Assembly: GCA_934167875.1 (NCBI GenBank)
Contig: CAKPMC010000006.1
Coordinates: forward strand, 1-64,000
DNA length: 64,000 nucleotides
Reading direction: 5' to 3'
Origin: an uncultured Bacilli bacterium
Lineage (GTDB): Bacteria; Bacillota_I; Bacilli_A; RF39; UBA660
The translations under genes and the position numbers were made by a program. Positions 1 through 8,695 of this stretch are shown in pieces; the stretch's first letter is position 1; each line of letters opens with the position of its first letter. The notes beneath the pieces are model-generated. The model saw only the letters and a program-made list of their open reading frames with translations, did no database searches and was not told where the DNA came from.

Positions 1-35
1 TATTAAAAAATATCATAAAAATTTTATTCACAAGA

Positions 36-62
36 AAACCTCTAGAAAAAATCTAGGGGTTT
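36..62 (-). terminator. Hairpin terminator downstream of agrBD
   Basis: An 11-bp stem (36-46 with 52-62, one G-T pair) with a short A-rich loop. Read on the minus strand it is followed by a short T-rich stretch. It is the second hairpin after agrD, so agrBD transcripts are unlikely to continue leftward. Confidence 0.55.
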
Positions 63-74
63 GTCTACAATCTG

Positions 75-108
75 AAATAAAGAAGCTGCTTAGGCAGCCT
101 CTTTATTT
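75..108 (-). terminator. Long hairpin overlapping the agrD stop codon
   Basis: Fifteen-base arms (75-89 and 94-108) pair with a single mismatch around a 4-nt loop. The distal arm is T-rich on both strands, so it may work in both directions. It overlaps the agrD stop codon. Confidence 0.65.
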
Positions 109-232
109 ATCTTTCAATCATCTCTTTTGGCATTTCAGGTTCATCAACAATAAGCATTGGGCAAGCAATAGAAGCAGCTCCAGCAGCAAGAATACCTACT
201 CCTGAAAGAACCATAGCTAATAATTTTTTCAT
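107..232 (-). CDS. agrD: AgrD-like cyclic lactone autoinducer prepeptide
   Basis: This 41-residue ORF encodes an AgrD-type signal precursor. It has a basic/hydrophobic N-terminal leader (MKKLLAMVLSG, then Ala/Gly-rich residues to about 23), then Cys24 followed by PMLIV, and an acidic tail DEPEMPKEMIER. Cys plus a few hydrophobic residues plus DE-x-E-x-P-x-E is the hallmark of AgrD (compare the staphylococcal tail DEVEVPKEL). AgrB would cut before Asp30 and link Cys24 to the new C-terminus as a thiolactone. By that analogy the ring would be CPMLIV (six residues) or CPMLI. The start is supported by an AAAGGGG ribosome site, and the gene lies 20 nt downstream of agrB on the same strand. No AgrC/AgrA pair is visible in the window. 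Confidence 0.88.
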   Translation of the reverse strand: MKKLLAMVLSGVGILAAGAASIACPMLIVDEPEMPKEMIER

Positions 233-252
233 TACATTTTCCCCTTTCTTCT

Positions 253-861
253 TTATTTACTAAATACATACCTTTCATAATTTCTATAAGGTAATTTAAA
301 CATCCAATAAGTAAAAGGATGTATTAGTACAGTTTCAATTAACATTGAACTAGTTATAATATTCTTTAATAGAATACTATCTGTATATATAAACAATCCG
401 ATATATAAACTAGCTACTAGAATAGTCATAATTTTAAATTTCAATCTTCTGTTTTTCCTAACAAGAGGTCTTTTTTTAGTATCAGCAGGTGCATATAATA
501 TAAAACATAACATACATAATCCAAAAATAATATAATGAACACTTATAGGTAAATTCAAATATATACATAAATATGGGAATCCAATAAATAAAATACTTGA
601 AGAAACCCAGCACATCCAACTTTTACTAGCATGAATACCAAATGCTACAGTTCGTAAACCATTAAAAAATAATAATAAAAGAACTGCTTCTTTAAATACA
701 CCTAACAATAATGTTATTAATAAAATTACAAAAACTTTAGTAAGAGACAAATAAACAGCCTCTAATCCATATTTAATTTCATTCATTTTAACTGAATCAT
801 AATCAGGATATATTGAAGAAATTGTCTTTAAAGAATTTTCAATAATAAAACTTTTAATCAT
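253..861 (-). CDS. agrB: AgrB accessory gene regulator, peptide-processing membrane protease
   Basis: A 202-residue polytopic membrane protein of the AgrB family (cysteine endopeptidase that processes and cyclises AgrD). The catalytic pair is visible as His77 and Cys84 in AFGIHASKSWMCW, the same numbering as staphylococcal AgrB, and the GLRTVAFGIHA context is typical. Hydrophobic segments lie at about 38-68, 86-110, 110-122, 146-162 and 164-185, and the loop between them is basic (KKRPLVRKNRRLK). It is the first gene of a two-gene leftward operon with agrD. An AGAGG ribosome site precedes the ATG. The gene is divergent from the cold-shock genes, so a promoter should lie in 862-1000. I see no receptor kinase or response regulator partner here; it may be encoded elsewhere. 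Confidence 0.93.
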   Translation of the reverse strand: MIKSFIIENSLKTISSIYPDYDSVKMNEIKYGLEAVYLSLTKVFVILLITLLLGVFKEAVLLLLFFNGLRTVAFGIHASKSWMCWVSSSILFIGFPYLCIYLNLPISVHYIIFGLCMLCFILYAPADTKKRPLVRKNRRLKFKIMTILVASLYIGLFIYTDSILLKNIITSSMLIETVLIHPFTYWMFKLPYRNYERYVFSK

Positions 862-1125
862 ATACTACCTCTACGCTGCACTAAATATAACACCAAAAAA
901 TATCCTCGTTTTTAGTATAAACATGTATCGTTTAAAAGATTAAATATTAACTTTTTAAGTTAACTTATTATTAATTTATTATCAGAAAAACATCAAAAAT
1001 TGACGACTAAGTATAAATTTAAAAAATATAATATTCAAAATGATATTATAGATGTGCGCAAAAAATTAGTGATATCACACTAGCAGTAGCAGTAATAATA
1101 GTTTTACAGAAGGTGAGGTGGCAGT
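862..1125. other. Divergent intergenic region between agrB and the first csp gene
   Basis: This AT-rich, 264-bp region must hold promoters for both directions. A TTGACG at about 1000 and TATAAT-like tracts near 1028 and 1041 could serve the rightward csp gene. A 10-bp perfect palindrome (GTGATATCAC, 1069-1078) lies in what would be the csp leader. No ORF is convincing. Confidence 0.4.
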
Positions 1126-1344
1126 GTGAAAGGAAAAGTAAAATGGTTCAACAATGAAAAAGGATATGGTTTTATTGAATATACCGATAAAGATGATATT
1201 TTTGTTCATTATTCTGCTATTAGACAAGATGGTTATAAGACTTTAGAAGAAGGACAAATAGTTGAATTTAAATTACTTGAGACTGGAAAAGGCTTTCAAG
1301 CTTTAGATGTCGTTGTTACAAAAGAACTATCAGCTACCAAATAG
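1126..1344 (+). CDS. Cold-shock protein (CspA/CspB family), copy 1
   Basis: A 72-residue single cold-shock (OB-fold) protein that binds single-stranded nucleic acid and acts as an RNA chaperone. RNP1 is seen as KGYGFIEY (residues about 13-20) and RNP2 as DIFVHYS (about 25-31), preceded by the family opening [12 protein letters not shown]. The start codon is GTG, with GGTGAGGTGG just upstream. The region between agrB and this start leaves room for a long 5' leader, as is common for csp mRNAs. A second, more diverged csp follows 150 bp downstream. A hairpin terminator overlaps the stop codon. Confidence 0.95.
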   Translation: MKGKVKWFNNEKGYGFIEYTDKDDIFVHYSAIRQDGYKTLEEGQIVEFKLLETGKGFQALDVVVTKELSATK

Positions 1345-1353
1345 GTAGCTTTT
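1332..1353 (+). terminator. Terminator overlapping the csp copy 1 stop
   Basis: AGCTACC (1332-1338) pairs with GGTAGCT (1344-1350), followed by T-rich sequence. The stem begins inside the last codons, so the final residues (ATK) are encoded by the hairpin. Confidence 0.7.
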
Positions 1354-1494
1354 ATATTGATTACTAGGTTTACTATAAGTATACAAAAATAACCGAAAAG
1401 CATCAAAAATCAACAGTTCAAAAGAGTTTTGCAAGTAAAGTAAAAGAATATGTTATGATTTTTAAGTAAATTCAACAAGAAAAGAGATGTAAAT

Positions 1495-1713
1495 ATGCTA
1501 TCAAGAGTAAAATGGTTTAATAATGCTAAAGGATATGGTTTTACAACAGATAAAGAATTAGGTGATATATTAATTCATTATTCAAATATTAAAAAAGATG
1601 GATACAAAACCTTAAAAGAAAATCAACTAATTGAATTTGAAGTTGTTAAAACAGAAAAAGGATATCAAGCAGTAAATATTAAACCAGTAGAAGAAATGCA
1701 GACTATCGAATAG
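1495..1713 (+). CDS. Cold-shock protein, copy 2 (diverged)
   Basis: A second 72-residue cold-shock domain protein, aligned end to end with the upstream copy (RVKWFNNAKGYGF, ILIHYSNIKKDGYKTL, KGYQAVNI). RNP1 is shortened to KGYGFTTD and RNP2 reads DILIHYS instead of DIFVHYS, so an aromatic nucleic-acid contact is missing. The protein may bind RNA more weakly or with different preference. It starts at ATG with AAGAGATG upstream and has its own candidate promoter (TTGCAA, then TATGAT about 19 bp on) and its own terminator. It is therefore a separately transcribed tandem paralogue. The upstream region shares a short CATCAAAAAT element with copy 1. Confidence 0.92.
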   Translation: MLSRVKWFNNAKGYGFTTDKELGDILIHYSNIKKDGYKTLKENQLIEFEVVKTEKGYQAVNIKPVEEMQTIE

Positions 1714-1727
1714 ATAGTTTTTATTTT
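1702..1727 (+). terminator. Terminator overlapping the csp copy 2 stop
   Basis: ACTATC (1702-1707) pairs with GATAGT (1713-1718), followed by a T-rich tract. The layout is the same as in copy 1: stop codon inside the loop and stem. Confidence 0.65.
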
Positions 1728-1815
1728 GTATAAAAATGTGAAAATATGTAAAAATAGTTAGATACCTTTCATTTATGCCCAAATTATGTTATTATACAAT
1801 TGGGAGGGATGATAT

Positions 1816-2346
1816 ATGGATATCATTATCAGAGGTAGTAAGTTAGAAGTAACTGATGCCATGGAATCTTATGCAAAAGAGAAATTAGAAAGGTTAAATA
1901 AGTACTTAGAAGATGTAGATAATATTAAAGCTACTGTTGTTGCTAAAGTACATGGTCATTTAAATACTGTTGAAGTAACAATACCCCTAAAAAACTTTAT
2001 TTTAAGAGCTGAAGAAGTACAAGATGATTATTATGCAGCTATTGACACAGTAATTGATAAGTTAGAAAGACAAATAAGAAAAAACAAAACTAGAATAGCT
2101 TCTAATAAGAAAAAGGAAACAAAAGATTTTGCTTTTGATTATATAGAAGAAATAGAAGATGCACCTGTAGAAAAAATAGTAAAAAGAAAGAAAATAGAAG
2201 TAAAACCAATGGATGAAGAAGAAGCAATTCTTCAAATGGAATTACTAGGACATGAATTCTATCTATTTAAAGATGCAGATACTAATAAACCAATGTTAGT
2301 ATATAAGAGAAAAGATGGAAATTATGGAGTTATAGAAGCTGAATAA
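1816..2346 (+). CDS. hpf: Ribosome hibernation promoting factor, long form
   Basis: A 176-residue long-form HPF. The N-terminal S30AE/YfiA domain (about 1-100) starts MDIIIRGSKLEVTDAMESYA and carries the basic helix KLERQIRKNKTRI that sits in the 30S decoding region. A charged linker (about 100-120) leads to the C-terminal dimerisation domain (about 120-176: KPMDEEEAILQMELLGHEFYLF...YKRKDGNYGVIE). Long HPF pairs 70S ribosomes into inactive 100S dimers in stationary phase or stress. The start is ATG with GGGAGGGATG upstream. Its position next to secA and, before insertions, prfB matches the conserved hpf-secA-prfB order of Bacilli. Confidence 0.97.
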   Translation: MDIIIRGSKLEVTDAMESYAKEKLERLNKYLEDVDNIKATVVAKVHGHLNTVEVTIPLKNFILRAEEVQDDYYAAIDTVIDKLERQIRKNKTRIASNKKKETKDFAFDYIEEIEDAPVEKIVKRKKIEVKPMDEEEAILQMELLGHEFYLFKDADTNKPMLVYKRKDGNYGVIEAE

Positions 2347-2400
2347 GCTTCTTTTCTTTATTAATTTAAAATTATTTGTTATTATAATACTGGTGATAGT

Positions 2401-2877
2401 ATGGAAATACTTTTAAGAGATTTAAAATTAGAAAGAGTAGATTTTTTTGATGAAGCAAAAATTCATTACATTGAAGGTTTACTAGATGATGAATTAATAA
2501 AAAAATACTTAGGATATTTAAAAGATGGAATATCTATTAGCAAAAATATAGGGTATTTAAGTTCCCATTATGTTGTAAAACAGGGTGAAAAATTTGTAGG
2601 ATATTTATATCTTAGTCCACCATTTATTAAAGATAAAAGAACTTCATCTGAAATAAGATATGCCATAGATTCTTTATATAGAAAAAGTGGATTAGGTTCC
2701 AAATTAGTAAATCAAGTTAGTGATTTTATTTTAGAAAATGCAAGTATAGATTCTTTAACCGCAATAATTCAACAACAAAATTCTGTTTCTCAACACATAG
2801 TAGAAAATAGTGGCTATTTACGTGGTGAAGAAGATATTGATGGCATAATTTTTGAAAAGAGTAGTTTTAAGCGATAA
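2401..2877 (+). CDS. GNAT-family N-acetyltransferase
   Basis: A 158-residue protein with a GNAT fold pattern. A beta strand (YVVKQGEKFVGYLYLSPPF, about 56-75) is followed by the acetyl-CoA loop region (RYAIDSLYRKSGLGSKLVNQVSDFIL, about 86-112, with K-S-G-L-G-S-K in place of the usual R/Q-x-x-G-x-G/A). Then comes the C-terminal VSQHIVENSGYLRGEEDIDG motif typical of acetyltransferases (N-x-x-S-xx-hh-E-x-x-G-h). The substrate cannot be told. The gene lies between hpf and secA with its own start (ATG after GGTGATAGT) and is not part of the usual synteny, so it may be a later arrival. Confidence 0.85.
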   Translation: MEILLRDLKLERVDFFDEAKIHYIEGLLDDELIKKYLGYLKDGISISKNIGYLSSHYVVKQGEKFVGYLYLSPPFIKDKRTSSEIRYAIDSLYRKSGLGSKLVNQVSDFILENASIDSLTAIIQQQNSVSQHIVENSGYLRGEEDIDGIIFEKSSFKR

Positions 2878-2965
2878 AATATAGAATAAATTGAGGGTTT
2901 ATAGTGAAAAAACTGGCTATTAAACTAAATAATTGGTATAATACTAATTACAGGAGAGTGAAACA

Positions 2966-5455
2966 ATGGAATTATTAAAAAAGTTATTCGATCATGAATA
3001 TAAAGAATTAAAAAGATTTGAAAAAATAGCAGATAAAATAGATGAATTAGATGAAAGCATGCAAGCTTTATCTGATAGTGAATTAAAAAATAAAACTAAA
3101 GAGTTTAAAGAAAGATTAGAAAAAGGCGAAACAGTAGATGATTTAGTAGTAGAAGCTTTTGCTGTTGCTCGTGAAGCTTGTTTCCGTGTAATTGGAGAAA
3201 AACCATATTATGTACAGTTATTAGGTGCTTTAGCTATTCATTTTGGTAATATAGCTGAAATGAAAACAGGTGAAGGTAAAACTTTAACTTCTGTATTACC
3301 AGCTTACTTAAATGCTTTAACAGGTGAAGGAGTGCATATCATTACTGTTAATGAATACCTAGCAGATCGTGATGCACATTGGATGGGTAAGATCCATGAA
3401 TTTTTAGGACTTACAGTAGGAATCAATCTAAGAGATATGACCCCACAAGAAAAACAAGCTCAATACGCATGTGATATCTTATATTCAACTAATAATGAAA
3501 TAGGTTTCGATTATCTACGTGATAACATGGTAATTCGTAAAGAAAATCGTGTACAAAGACCATTTAATTTTGCTATTATCGATGAAGTTGACTCTGTATT
3601 AATTGATGAAGCACGTACACCATTAATTATTTCTGGTGGCGAAATGAAAAGTGCTAATCTTTATGTAGATGCTGATAGATTTGCTAAATCTTTAAAAGAA
3701 GAAGATTATATATATGATGAAAAAACTAAGAATGTATCTCTATCAGAAGAAGGAGTTAAGAAAGCTGAAAAGAAATTTGGTTTCAAAAACTTATTTGATG
3801 TTGAAAATACGGAATTAGTTCATTATATAAATCAAGCATTACGTGCTAATTATTCAATGAAAAATGATATTGATTATGTTGTTCAAGATGGCAAAGTAGT
3901 GATCGTAGACCAATTTACAGGACGTTTAATGCCAGGTCGTGCTTATAGTGATGGACTTCATCAAGCAATTGAAGCTAAAGAAGGAGTACAAATTCAACAA
4001 GAAACAAAAACTTTAGCTACTATTACTTTCCAAAATTTATTTAGAATGTATAAAAAGTTATCTGGTATGACAGGTACTGCTAAAACAGAAGAAGAAGAAT
4101 TCAGAAATATTTATAATATGTATGTTATTGAAATACCTACTAATAAACCAGTTATTCGTGTTGATATGCCTGATTTAATGTTTTCAACTAAAGCTGGAAA
4201 ATATCGTGCTATAGTTAATGAAATTGAAGCAAGATATAAAAAAGGTCAACCAGTATTAGTTGGTACTATCGCTATTGAAACAAGTGAATTAATTAGTAAT
4301 TTATTAAAACAAAAACATATTCCACATGAAGTATTAAATGCTAAAAACCATGCTCGTGAAGCAGAAATTATATCTAAAATTGGTTTAGGTAAATCAGTAA
4401 CCATTGCTACCAATATGGCAGGTCGTGGTACCGATATTAAATTAAGTGATGAAGTAAGAGAACTTGGTGGATTATGCGTAATTGGTACAGAGAGACACGA
4501 ATCTCGTCGTATTGATAATCAGTTAAGAGGACGTTCTGGTCGTCAAGGTGATCCTGGATTTACACAATTCTATGTATCTATGGAAGATGACTTAATGGTA
4601 CGTTTTGGTACTGATAGAATCAAAGTAATGATGCAGAATTTAGGTTTTGATGAAAATCAAGCTATTCGTAGTAAAACATTTACTAAAGCCTTATCATCAG
4701 CTCAAGCACGTGTTGAAGGAAATAACTTTGATATTCGTAAACAATTACTTCAATATGATGATGTTATGAATAATCAAAGAGAAATTATGTATGCTAGACG
4801 TAATGAAATCTTAGATAGTGAATCTATTCACCAAACAGTATTAGATACCATTCGTAATCATATTTCTGATTTAGTAAACTCTCATATATTCCCAGAAGGA
4901 AGATTAACTAATGATGATGTAAAAGATATAGTTGAATTTGTTAATGAAAATTTATTAAAGAAAGATATAGATAAAGAAGAAGTAGATAATAGAACTCCAG
5001 ATGAAATGATTAATATTATTACTGAAAAAGTGATAAGTGAATACGATGAAAAATTAAAGAATATTCCAGAAGAAATAAAGGATGAATTTGAAAAAGCAAT
5101 TTCACTTAATGTAATTGATCATCATTGGACAGAACATATCAATACATTATCTCACTTAAGAGAAGGAATTTACTTAAGAGGATATGGTCAAGAAGATCCT
5201 CTTCGTGCTTATACTATGGAAGGATTTGACCTATTTGATAAAATGATGCAAAAAATAGATCATGATATCACAATTATGTTAGTTCGTTCAGAAATAAGAC
5301 AAAATATTGAAAGAAAAGAAGTATCAAAAAAGAAAATAACTAACGATAGTGATGATACTATTAAAAAGCAACCTAAGAAGTCAGATAAAATTGGAAGAAA
5401 CGATCCATGCCCTTGTGGCTCAGGACGCAAATATAAACAATGTTGTGGTAAATAA
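2966..5455 (+). CDS. secA: SecA preprotein translocase ATPase
   Basis: The 829-residue motor of the Sec pathway drives unfolded preproteins through SecYEG. Walker A is MKTGEGKT (99-106) and Walker B/DEAD-like is [13 protein letters not shown] (about 205-217). Motif VI residues ([13 protein letters not shown]), the helical scaffold and the C-terminal SEC-C zinc ligands (DPCPCGSG...QCCGK, last about 17 residues) are all present. The length is normal. The start is ATG after CAGGAGAGTG. The final 15 codons (5411-5455) recur at 7588-7632 and 9454-9498. The present 3' end and terminator are therefore probably the replacement piece delivered by the most recent insertion, with older ends displaced downstream. 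prfB, normally next, lies almost 10 kb away. Confidence 0.98.
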   Translation: MELLKKLFDHEYKELKRFEKIADKIDELDESMQALSDSELKNKTKEFKERLEKGETVDDLVVEAFAVAREACFRVIGEKPYYVQLLGALAIHFGNIAEMKTGEGKTLTSVLPAYLNALTGEGVHIITVNEYLADRDAHWMGKIHEFLGLTVGINLRDMTPQEKQAQYACDILYSTNNEIGFDYLRDNMVIRKENRVQRPFNFAIIDEVDSVLIDEARTPLIISGGEMKSANLYVDADRFAKSLKEEDYIYDEKTKNVSLSEEGVKKAEKKFGFKNLFDVENTELVHYINQALRANYSMKNDIDYVVQDGKVVIVDQFTGRLMPGRAYSDGLHQAIEAKEGVQIQQETKTLATITFQNLFRMYKKLSGMTGTAKTEEEEFRNIYNMYVIEIPTNKPVIRVDMPDLMFSTKAGKYRAIVNEIEARYKKGQPVLVGTIAIETSELISNLLKQKHIPHEVLNAKNHAREAEIISKIGLGKSVTIATNMAGRGTDIKLSDEVRELGGLCVIGTERHESRRIDNQLRGRSGRQGDPGFTQFYVSMEDDLMVRFGTDRIKVMMQNLGFDENQAIRSKTFTKALSSAQARVEGNNFDIRKQLLQYDDVMNNQREIMYARRNEILDSESIHQTVLDTIRNHISDLVNSHIFPEGRLTNDDVKDIVEFVNENLLKKDIDKEEVDNRTPDEMINIITEKVISEYDEKLKNIPEEIKDEFEKAISLNVIDHHWTEHINTLSHLREGIYLRGYGQEDPLRAYTMEGFDLFDKMMQKIDHDITIMLVRSEIRQNIERKEVSKKKITNDSDDTIKKQPKKSDKIGRNDPCPCGSGRKYKQCCGK

Positions 5456-5461
5456 GCCCGC

Positions 5462-5495
5462 AAACCCGCATAAAATAAGGGATTGCGGGTTTTTC
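5462..5495 (+). terminator. secA terminator
   Basis: AAACCCGCA (5462-5470) pairs with TGCGGGTTT (5484-5492), followed by T residues. Diverged versions follow the two SEC-C copies downstream. Confidence 0.9.
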
Positions 5496-5536
5496 TATGA
5501 TTACAATATTTAGGTAATTTTACTTCAAAAAAGGTG

Positions 5537-5560
5537 TTTAGATAAGTTTTAGATAAGTTT
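5537..5560 (+). repeat. Tandem TTTAGATAAG repeats at the left end of secA cassette 1
   Basis: Two head-to-tail copies of TTTAGATAAG(T) sit 40 bp after the secA terminator. Related TTTTAGATAMAGTTT words recur near every junction of this array (7441-7470, 7722-7772, 9324-9353, 9571-9595). They look like recombinase arm sites. That role is inferred. Confidence 0.6.
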
Positions 5561-5662
5561 TTTTAACGAATTTGAAGTATTTTTTAATCGTTTTGATATA
5601 TGAATTTATTAATGAAAAATATTTTGTTTTCATGATATAATAAGTATAGTAGGTGAGTAATA

Positions 5663-7432
5663 ATGAAATATAAAGATTATAAGTTTACAACTTCAAATGA
5701 AAGTATGGATTTAACATATGACCAAGCTTGTGAATATTTTGAAGAAACTTTAGATTTTATAAAAAAAAGTAAATTTGATTTGTTTAATGATGATGAAGAA
5801 TTATCACTTTCTGATGCAAGAAAAAAATATAACGAAATTAATAGAAGACTACAAACTTTTGGACAAGCTTTTGAATTATTTATGAAATATATAATACATG
5901 CATCAAGAATTGAAAAGAATCCGAATATTACTATTGATGAACTTTGGAATAGATGGATTAGAGGACATCAAATGGTGCCTTTAATAAATGAAAAGGCGAA
6001 TAGTGCAGAGGTATTGCCAAATTTTAAAGAAATTTTTAATTTATCAATGAATGCATGGTATGGAATTTATGGGTTTAATTATATTCAGCATTTGGGGATA
6101 AAGTCAGAACAAGGTCGTATTGAACCATTTAAACTATTTACGGTACTTCAACCACAAAACTATCAAGGGCTTGGTTCTATTACAAATGAAGAAATAGAGA
6201 AAATAATAGAAAAAAATACGGCAATCTATGAAAAATGTAGATATAATGTAGAAAAAATGACTAATTATGATTTTGGTGAGGTTTTCTATTTTATAAGTTT
6301 TATTAAATTTTTTGCTAAAATGGTACATATAAGTAAAAATAAAACAGAAATAGATTATAATGTAGCATATGTACATGCTATGGCCGATGATTCAGTTGTC
6401 AAACAACTATTAACCCAATTTAGGACAGAAAAGGAAATAGAAGAAATATTAAATGATGAGTTTTTTAATAAGGATGCAAAACTATTATCATATATCTTAA
6501 CAATTAATAAATATTCAATACCTGAAGTTAAAAATATTATAAAGATGAATAAACAATTTGAAGATCCTAACAATTTATATTTGTTCTTAACTTACAACAT
6601 ACCTATTGAAAATATAAAAAAATGTAATGAAAAAGGTATTGATGTTATGCTACTTGTCAGCGACTTTTCATTTGAACAAATTATAAAATTAGTTGAAATT
6701 CCTGTTATTGGAGAATATCTAAGTAAAAATTCTATATTAGTTAATAAGATGATTACCCAACATAAATCAGATGTTGGCTTAACCTTTGAAGACTGGTATA
6801 AAGTATTGAGTAACGAACAGTTAAAAAAACATCCAGAATATTTGAAAAAAGTAGTTTTAAAATATATGGAAGCATATCATTGTATAGAAAAAAACAATTT
6901 ATGTAATAGTATATTCGCTTTACCAAACGACAATAAAAGTTCACTTGCTAATAAACAATATCGTGATGGCAAAACCTTTAGTCAATATTATAGTGATATA
7001 TTATTATCAAACATATCAAAAAACATTGAATTGTTTGATGGAAGTGATATTTCTGATTTTATTTTTAATAACATTCCAGTTTCACTAGATACAAACAATA
7101 TAATAAAAATAAATAATTATCTTATAAATAGTGGCGTAAAATGTATCTCTCCATCAATATTTTCTTATCCATTTAATGAAGTATATGCAGTAATAAATGC
7201 TATGAAAAATAAAGGTTATATTTTTTCTGAGGATAGTTTTCCTACTGACTTTTGGAAAGAATATGATTCACATGCAGAATATAATATGCTATTAAAAGAT
7301 AATTATTTACCTGATGAATTTCTTGAGGAAAATGGGTTAGTAAGAATTAGTGAACGTAGATACTTTAATCCTGTAATGGGACATTTTGTAAGTGCAAATT
7401 ATGATAATCCATTGCCTAATTTAAAAAAATAA
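5663..7432 (+). CDS. Unknown large helical protein, sole cargo of secA cassette 1
   Basis: A 589-residue protein that I do not recognise. It is charged, Asn/Lys/Ile-rich and predicted mostly alpha-helical, with no signal peptide, no membrane segment and no obvious P-loop or metal motif. The first 110 residues contain a helical pair (NRRLQTFGQAFELFMKYIIHASRI...ELWNRWIRGHQMVPLINE) whose 'x-GH-x-x-x-x-L' turn is reminiscent of HEPN-like domains. That is a weak resemblance only. Residues about 230-400 show repeated leucine/isoleucine helices. The C-terminus ends RRYFNPVMGHFVSANYDNP. The start follows AGGTGAGTAATA, with GATATAAT just upstream as a -10, so the gene has its own promoter. It lies alone between the secA 3' end and SEC-C copy A. 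A defence role is possible from context but unproven. Confidence 0.8.
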   Translation: MKYKDYKFTTSNESMDLTYDQACEYFEETLDFIKKSKFDLFNDDEELSLSDARKKYNEINRRLQTFGQAFELFMKYIIHASRIEKNPNITIDELWNRWIRGHQMVPLINEKANSAEVLPNFKEIFNLSMNAWYGIYGFNYIQHLGIKSEQGRIEPFKLFTVLQPQNYQGLGSITNEEIEKIIEKNTAIYEKCRYNVEKMTNYDFGEVFYFISFIKFFAKMVHISKNKTEIDYNVAYVHAMADDSVVKQLLTQFRTEKEIEEILNDEFFNKDAKLLSYILTINKYSIPEVKNIIKMNKQFEDPNNLYLFLTYNIPIENIKKCNEKGIDVMLLVSDFSFEQIIKLVEIPVIGEYLSKNSILVNKMITQHKSDVGLTFEDWYKVLSNEQLKKHPEYLKKVVLKYMEAYHCIEKNNLCNSIFALPNDNKSSLANKQYRDGKTFSQYYSDILLSNISKNIELFDGSDISDFIFNNIPVSLDTNNIIKINNYLINSGVKCISPSIFSYPFNEVYAVINAMKNKGYIFSEDSFPTDFWKEYDSHAEYNMLLKDNYLPDEFLEENGLVRISERRYFNPVMGHFVSANYDNPLPNLKK

Positions 7433-7440
7433 ATCTATTT

Positions 7441-7470
7441 TTTTAGATAAGTTTTTAAATAAGTTTAAAC
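7441..7470 (+). repeat. Arm-like repeat at the right end of secA cassette 1
   Basis: TTTTAGATAAGTTTTTAAAT followed by AAGTTTAAACTG matches the tandem word at 5537-5560 on the other side of the cargo. The two therefore flank the 589-residue gene as direct repeats. Confidence 0.55.
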
Positions 7471-7587
7471 TGCATTGTTAGAAAATTAGACATAACTTTT
7501 TTACAATTTCTGAGTAAGTTATTAAAACTTATGAGTAAGAAAGCCCAATTTTCAAGTAAAAAATTATATGGTTGTTTTAACATTTTA

Positions 7588-7632
7588 CCTTGTGGCTCAG
7601 GAAAAAAATACAAACAATGTTGTGGTAAATAA
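7588..7632 (+). pseudogene. Displaced secA 3' end, copy A (SEC-C motif)
   Basis: These 15 codons read [14 protein letters not shown] and stop, matching the secA end at 41 of 45 bases. Homology with secA starts abruptly at CCTTGTGGC. The upstream bases are unrelated, there is no start codon or ribosome site for a separate protein, and a terminator follows. I read it as the secA end that was pushed aside by an insertion at this codon. Confidence 0.85.
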
Positions 7633-7634
7633 TT

Positions 7635-7673
7635 AAAAACCCCCCGTAAATAAAGGATTTGCGAGGGTTTTTA
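7635..7673 (+). terminator. Terminator following SEC-C copy A
   Basis: An AAAACCC arm pairs with GGGTTTTT around a longer loop, with the same general layout as the secA terminator. It is therefore a relic (or still functional copy) of a former secA terminator. Confidence 0.7.
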
Positions 7674-7721
7674 TTATTTTTGAAAAACTGAAAAATAGTA
7701 ATTTTTTGCAATTAGATACTA

Positions 7722-7772
7722 TTTTAGATACACTTTGAGTACGAGTAAACTGTATCTAAACTGTATCTAAAA
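7722..7772 (+). repeat. Direct and inverted arm-like repeats at the left end of secA cassette 2
   Basis: TTTTAGATACACTTT (7722-7736) is followed by two head-to-tail copies of AAACTGTATCT (7747-7768), which is the reverse complement of the AGATACAGTTT word seen at 9343-9353. Inverted and direct copies at one end suit a recombinase binding site. Confidence 0.6.
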
Positions 7773-7895
7773 CCTATTTTTTACGGTTTAGCCGTAATCA
7801 AAAGCCTTATTTTATAAATATTTTTAAAAAAAGTTACCACTGTCCCACAGATAAGGGTAATTTTTTATGATATAATGGAATTGGAAGTGATACAT

Positions 7896-8675
7896 ATGGA
7901 AACTAAGGTATGTAACAAATGCGGTACTGAAAAGAGTATAGAAGAATTTGAATTGAGAGCTGATACCAAAAAATATCGTAATACATGTAAACAGTGCAGA
8001 AAGGAATATTGCAGTAAATGGCATAAAGACAATATAGAACATGTAAAAGAGTATAATGAAAAGAACAAAGAATATATAAAAGAAAGAAGTAAAAAATACT
8101 ATCAAGAAAACAAAGAAAGTTTAATTGCATATAGCAAAGAATTTAGGGGAAGCCATAAGGATTACTATTCAGAATATGGCAAACAATATAAAAAGAATCA
8201 TAAGGAGGACATAAGCAATTATAATAAAAAATATAATGAAGAAAATAATGATAGAATTTTGGAATACAAGAAGAAATATCATAAAGAAAATAGAGATATA
8301 GAAAAAGAATATAGCAATCAATATAGAAAAAAAAGGCTTAAAACAGATAAGCTATTTAAGTTGAAAATTCAACTAAGACATTTGGTTTATCATAGCTTAG
8401 AAAGAAAGGGATATAAAAAGACAAGCCACACATATGAAATTATAGGTTGTGACTATAAAACATTCATAAATCATTTACTAAACACATTTAAAGAAAATTA
8501 TGGTATAGAATGGGATGGAAAAGAAAAAGTCCATATTGACCATATAATACCACTAGCTACAGCAACAACTGAAGAAGAGGTAATTAAATTATGTAATTAT
8601 AAAAATTTACAACTATTAAAAGGCGAAGATAATATAGCAAAAAGTGATAAATTAGATTGGACTTTAAAAAAGTAG
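7896..8675 (+). CDS. HNH endonuclease with zinc finger and Tyr/Lys-rich repeat linker
   Basis: A 259-residue protein. Its N-terminal zinc-finger-like motif is CNKCGTEK...CKQCRKEYC (residues about 5-37). Residues about 45-150 are built from about ten degenerate 11-14-residue repeats of the type 'K-x-Y-x-x-E/K-N-K/H-E', highly charged and probably a long helix. The C-terminal HNH domain reads YEIIGCDYKTFINHLLNTF...HIDHIIPLATATTEEEV...NYKNLQLL, with the ligands and catalytic His in place. HNH proteins of this architecture are common in phages and mobile islands. The start chosen is 7896 because GGAAGTGAT lies upstream; the frame is open to 7875. GATATAAT precedes it as a -10. It is the first cargo gene of secA cassette 2. 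Confidence 0.85.
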   Translation: METKVCNKCGTEKSIEEFELRADTKKYRNTCKQCRKEYCSKWHKDNIEHVKEYNEKNKEYIKERSKKYYQENKESLIAYSKEFRGSHKDYYSEYGKQYKKNHKEDISNYNKKYNEENNDRILEYKKKYHKENRDIEKEYSNQYRKKRLKTDKLFKLKIQLRHLVYHSLERKGYKKTSHTYEIIGCDYKTFINHLLNTFKENYGIEWDGKEKVHIDHIIPLATATTEEEVIKLCNYKNLQLLKGEDNIAKSDKLDWTLKK

Positions 8676-8695
8676 ATTATTAAGTGGTGATTTTT

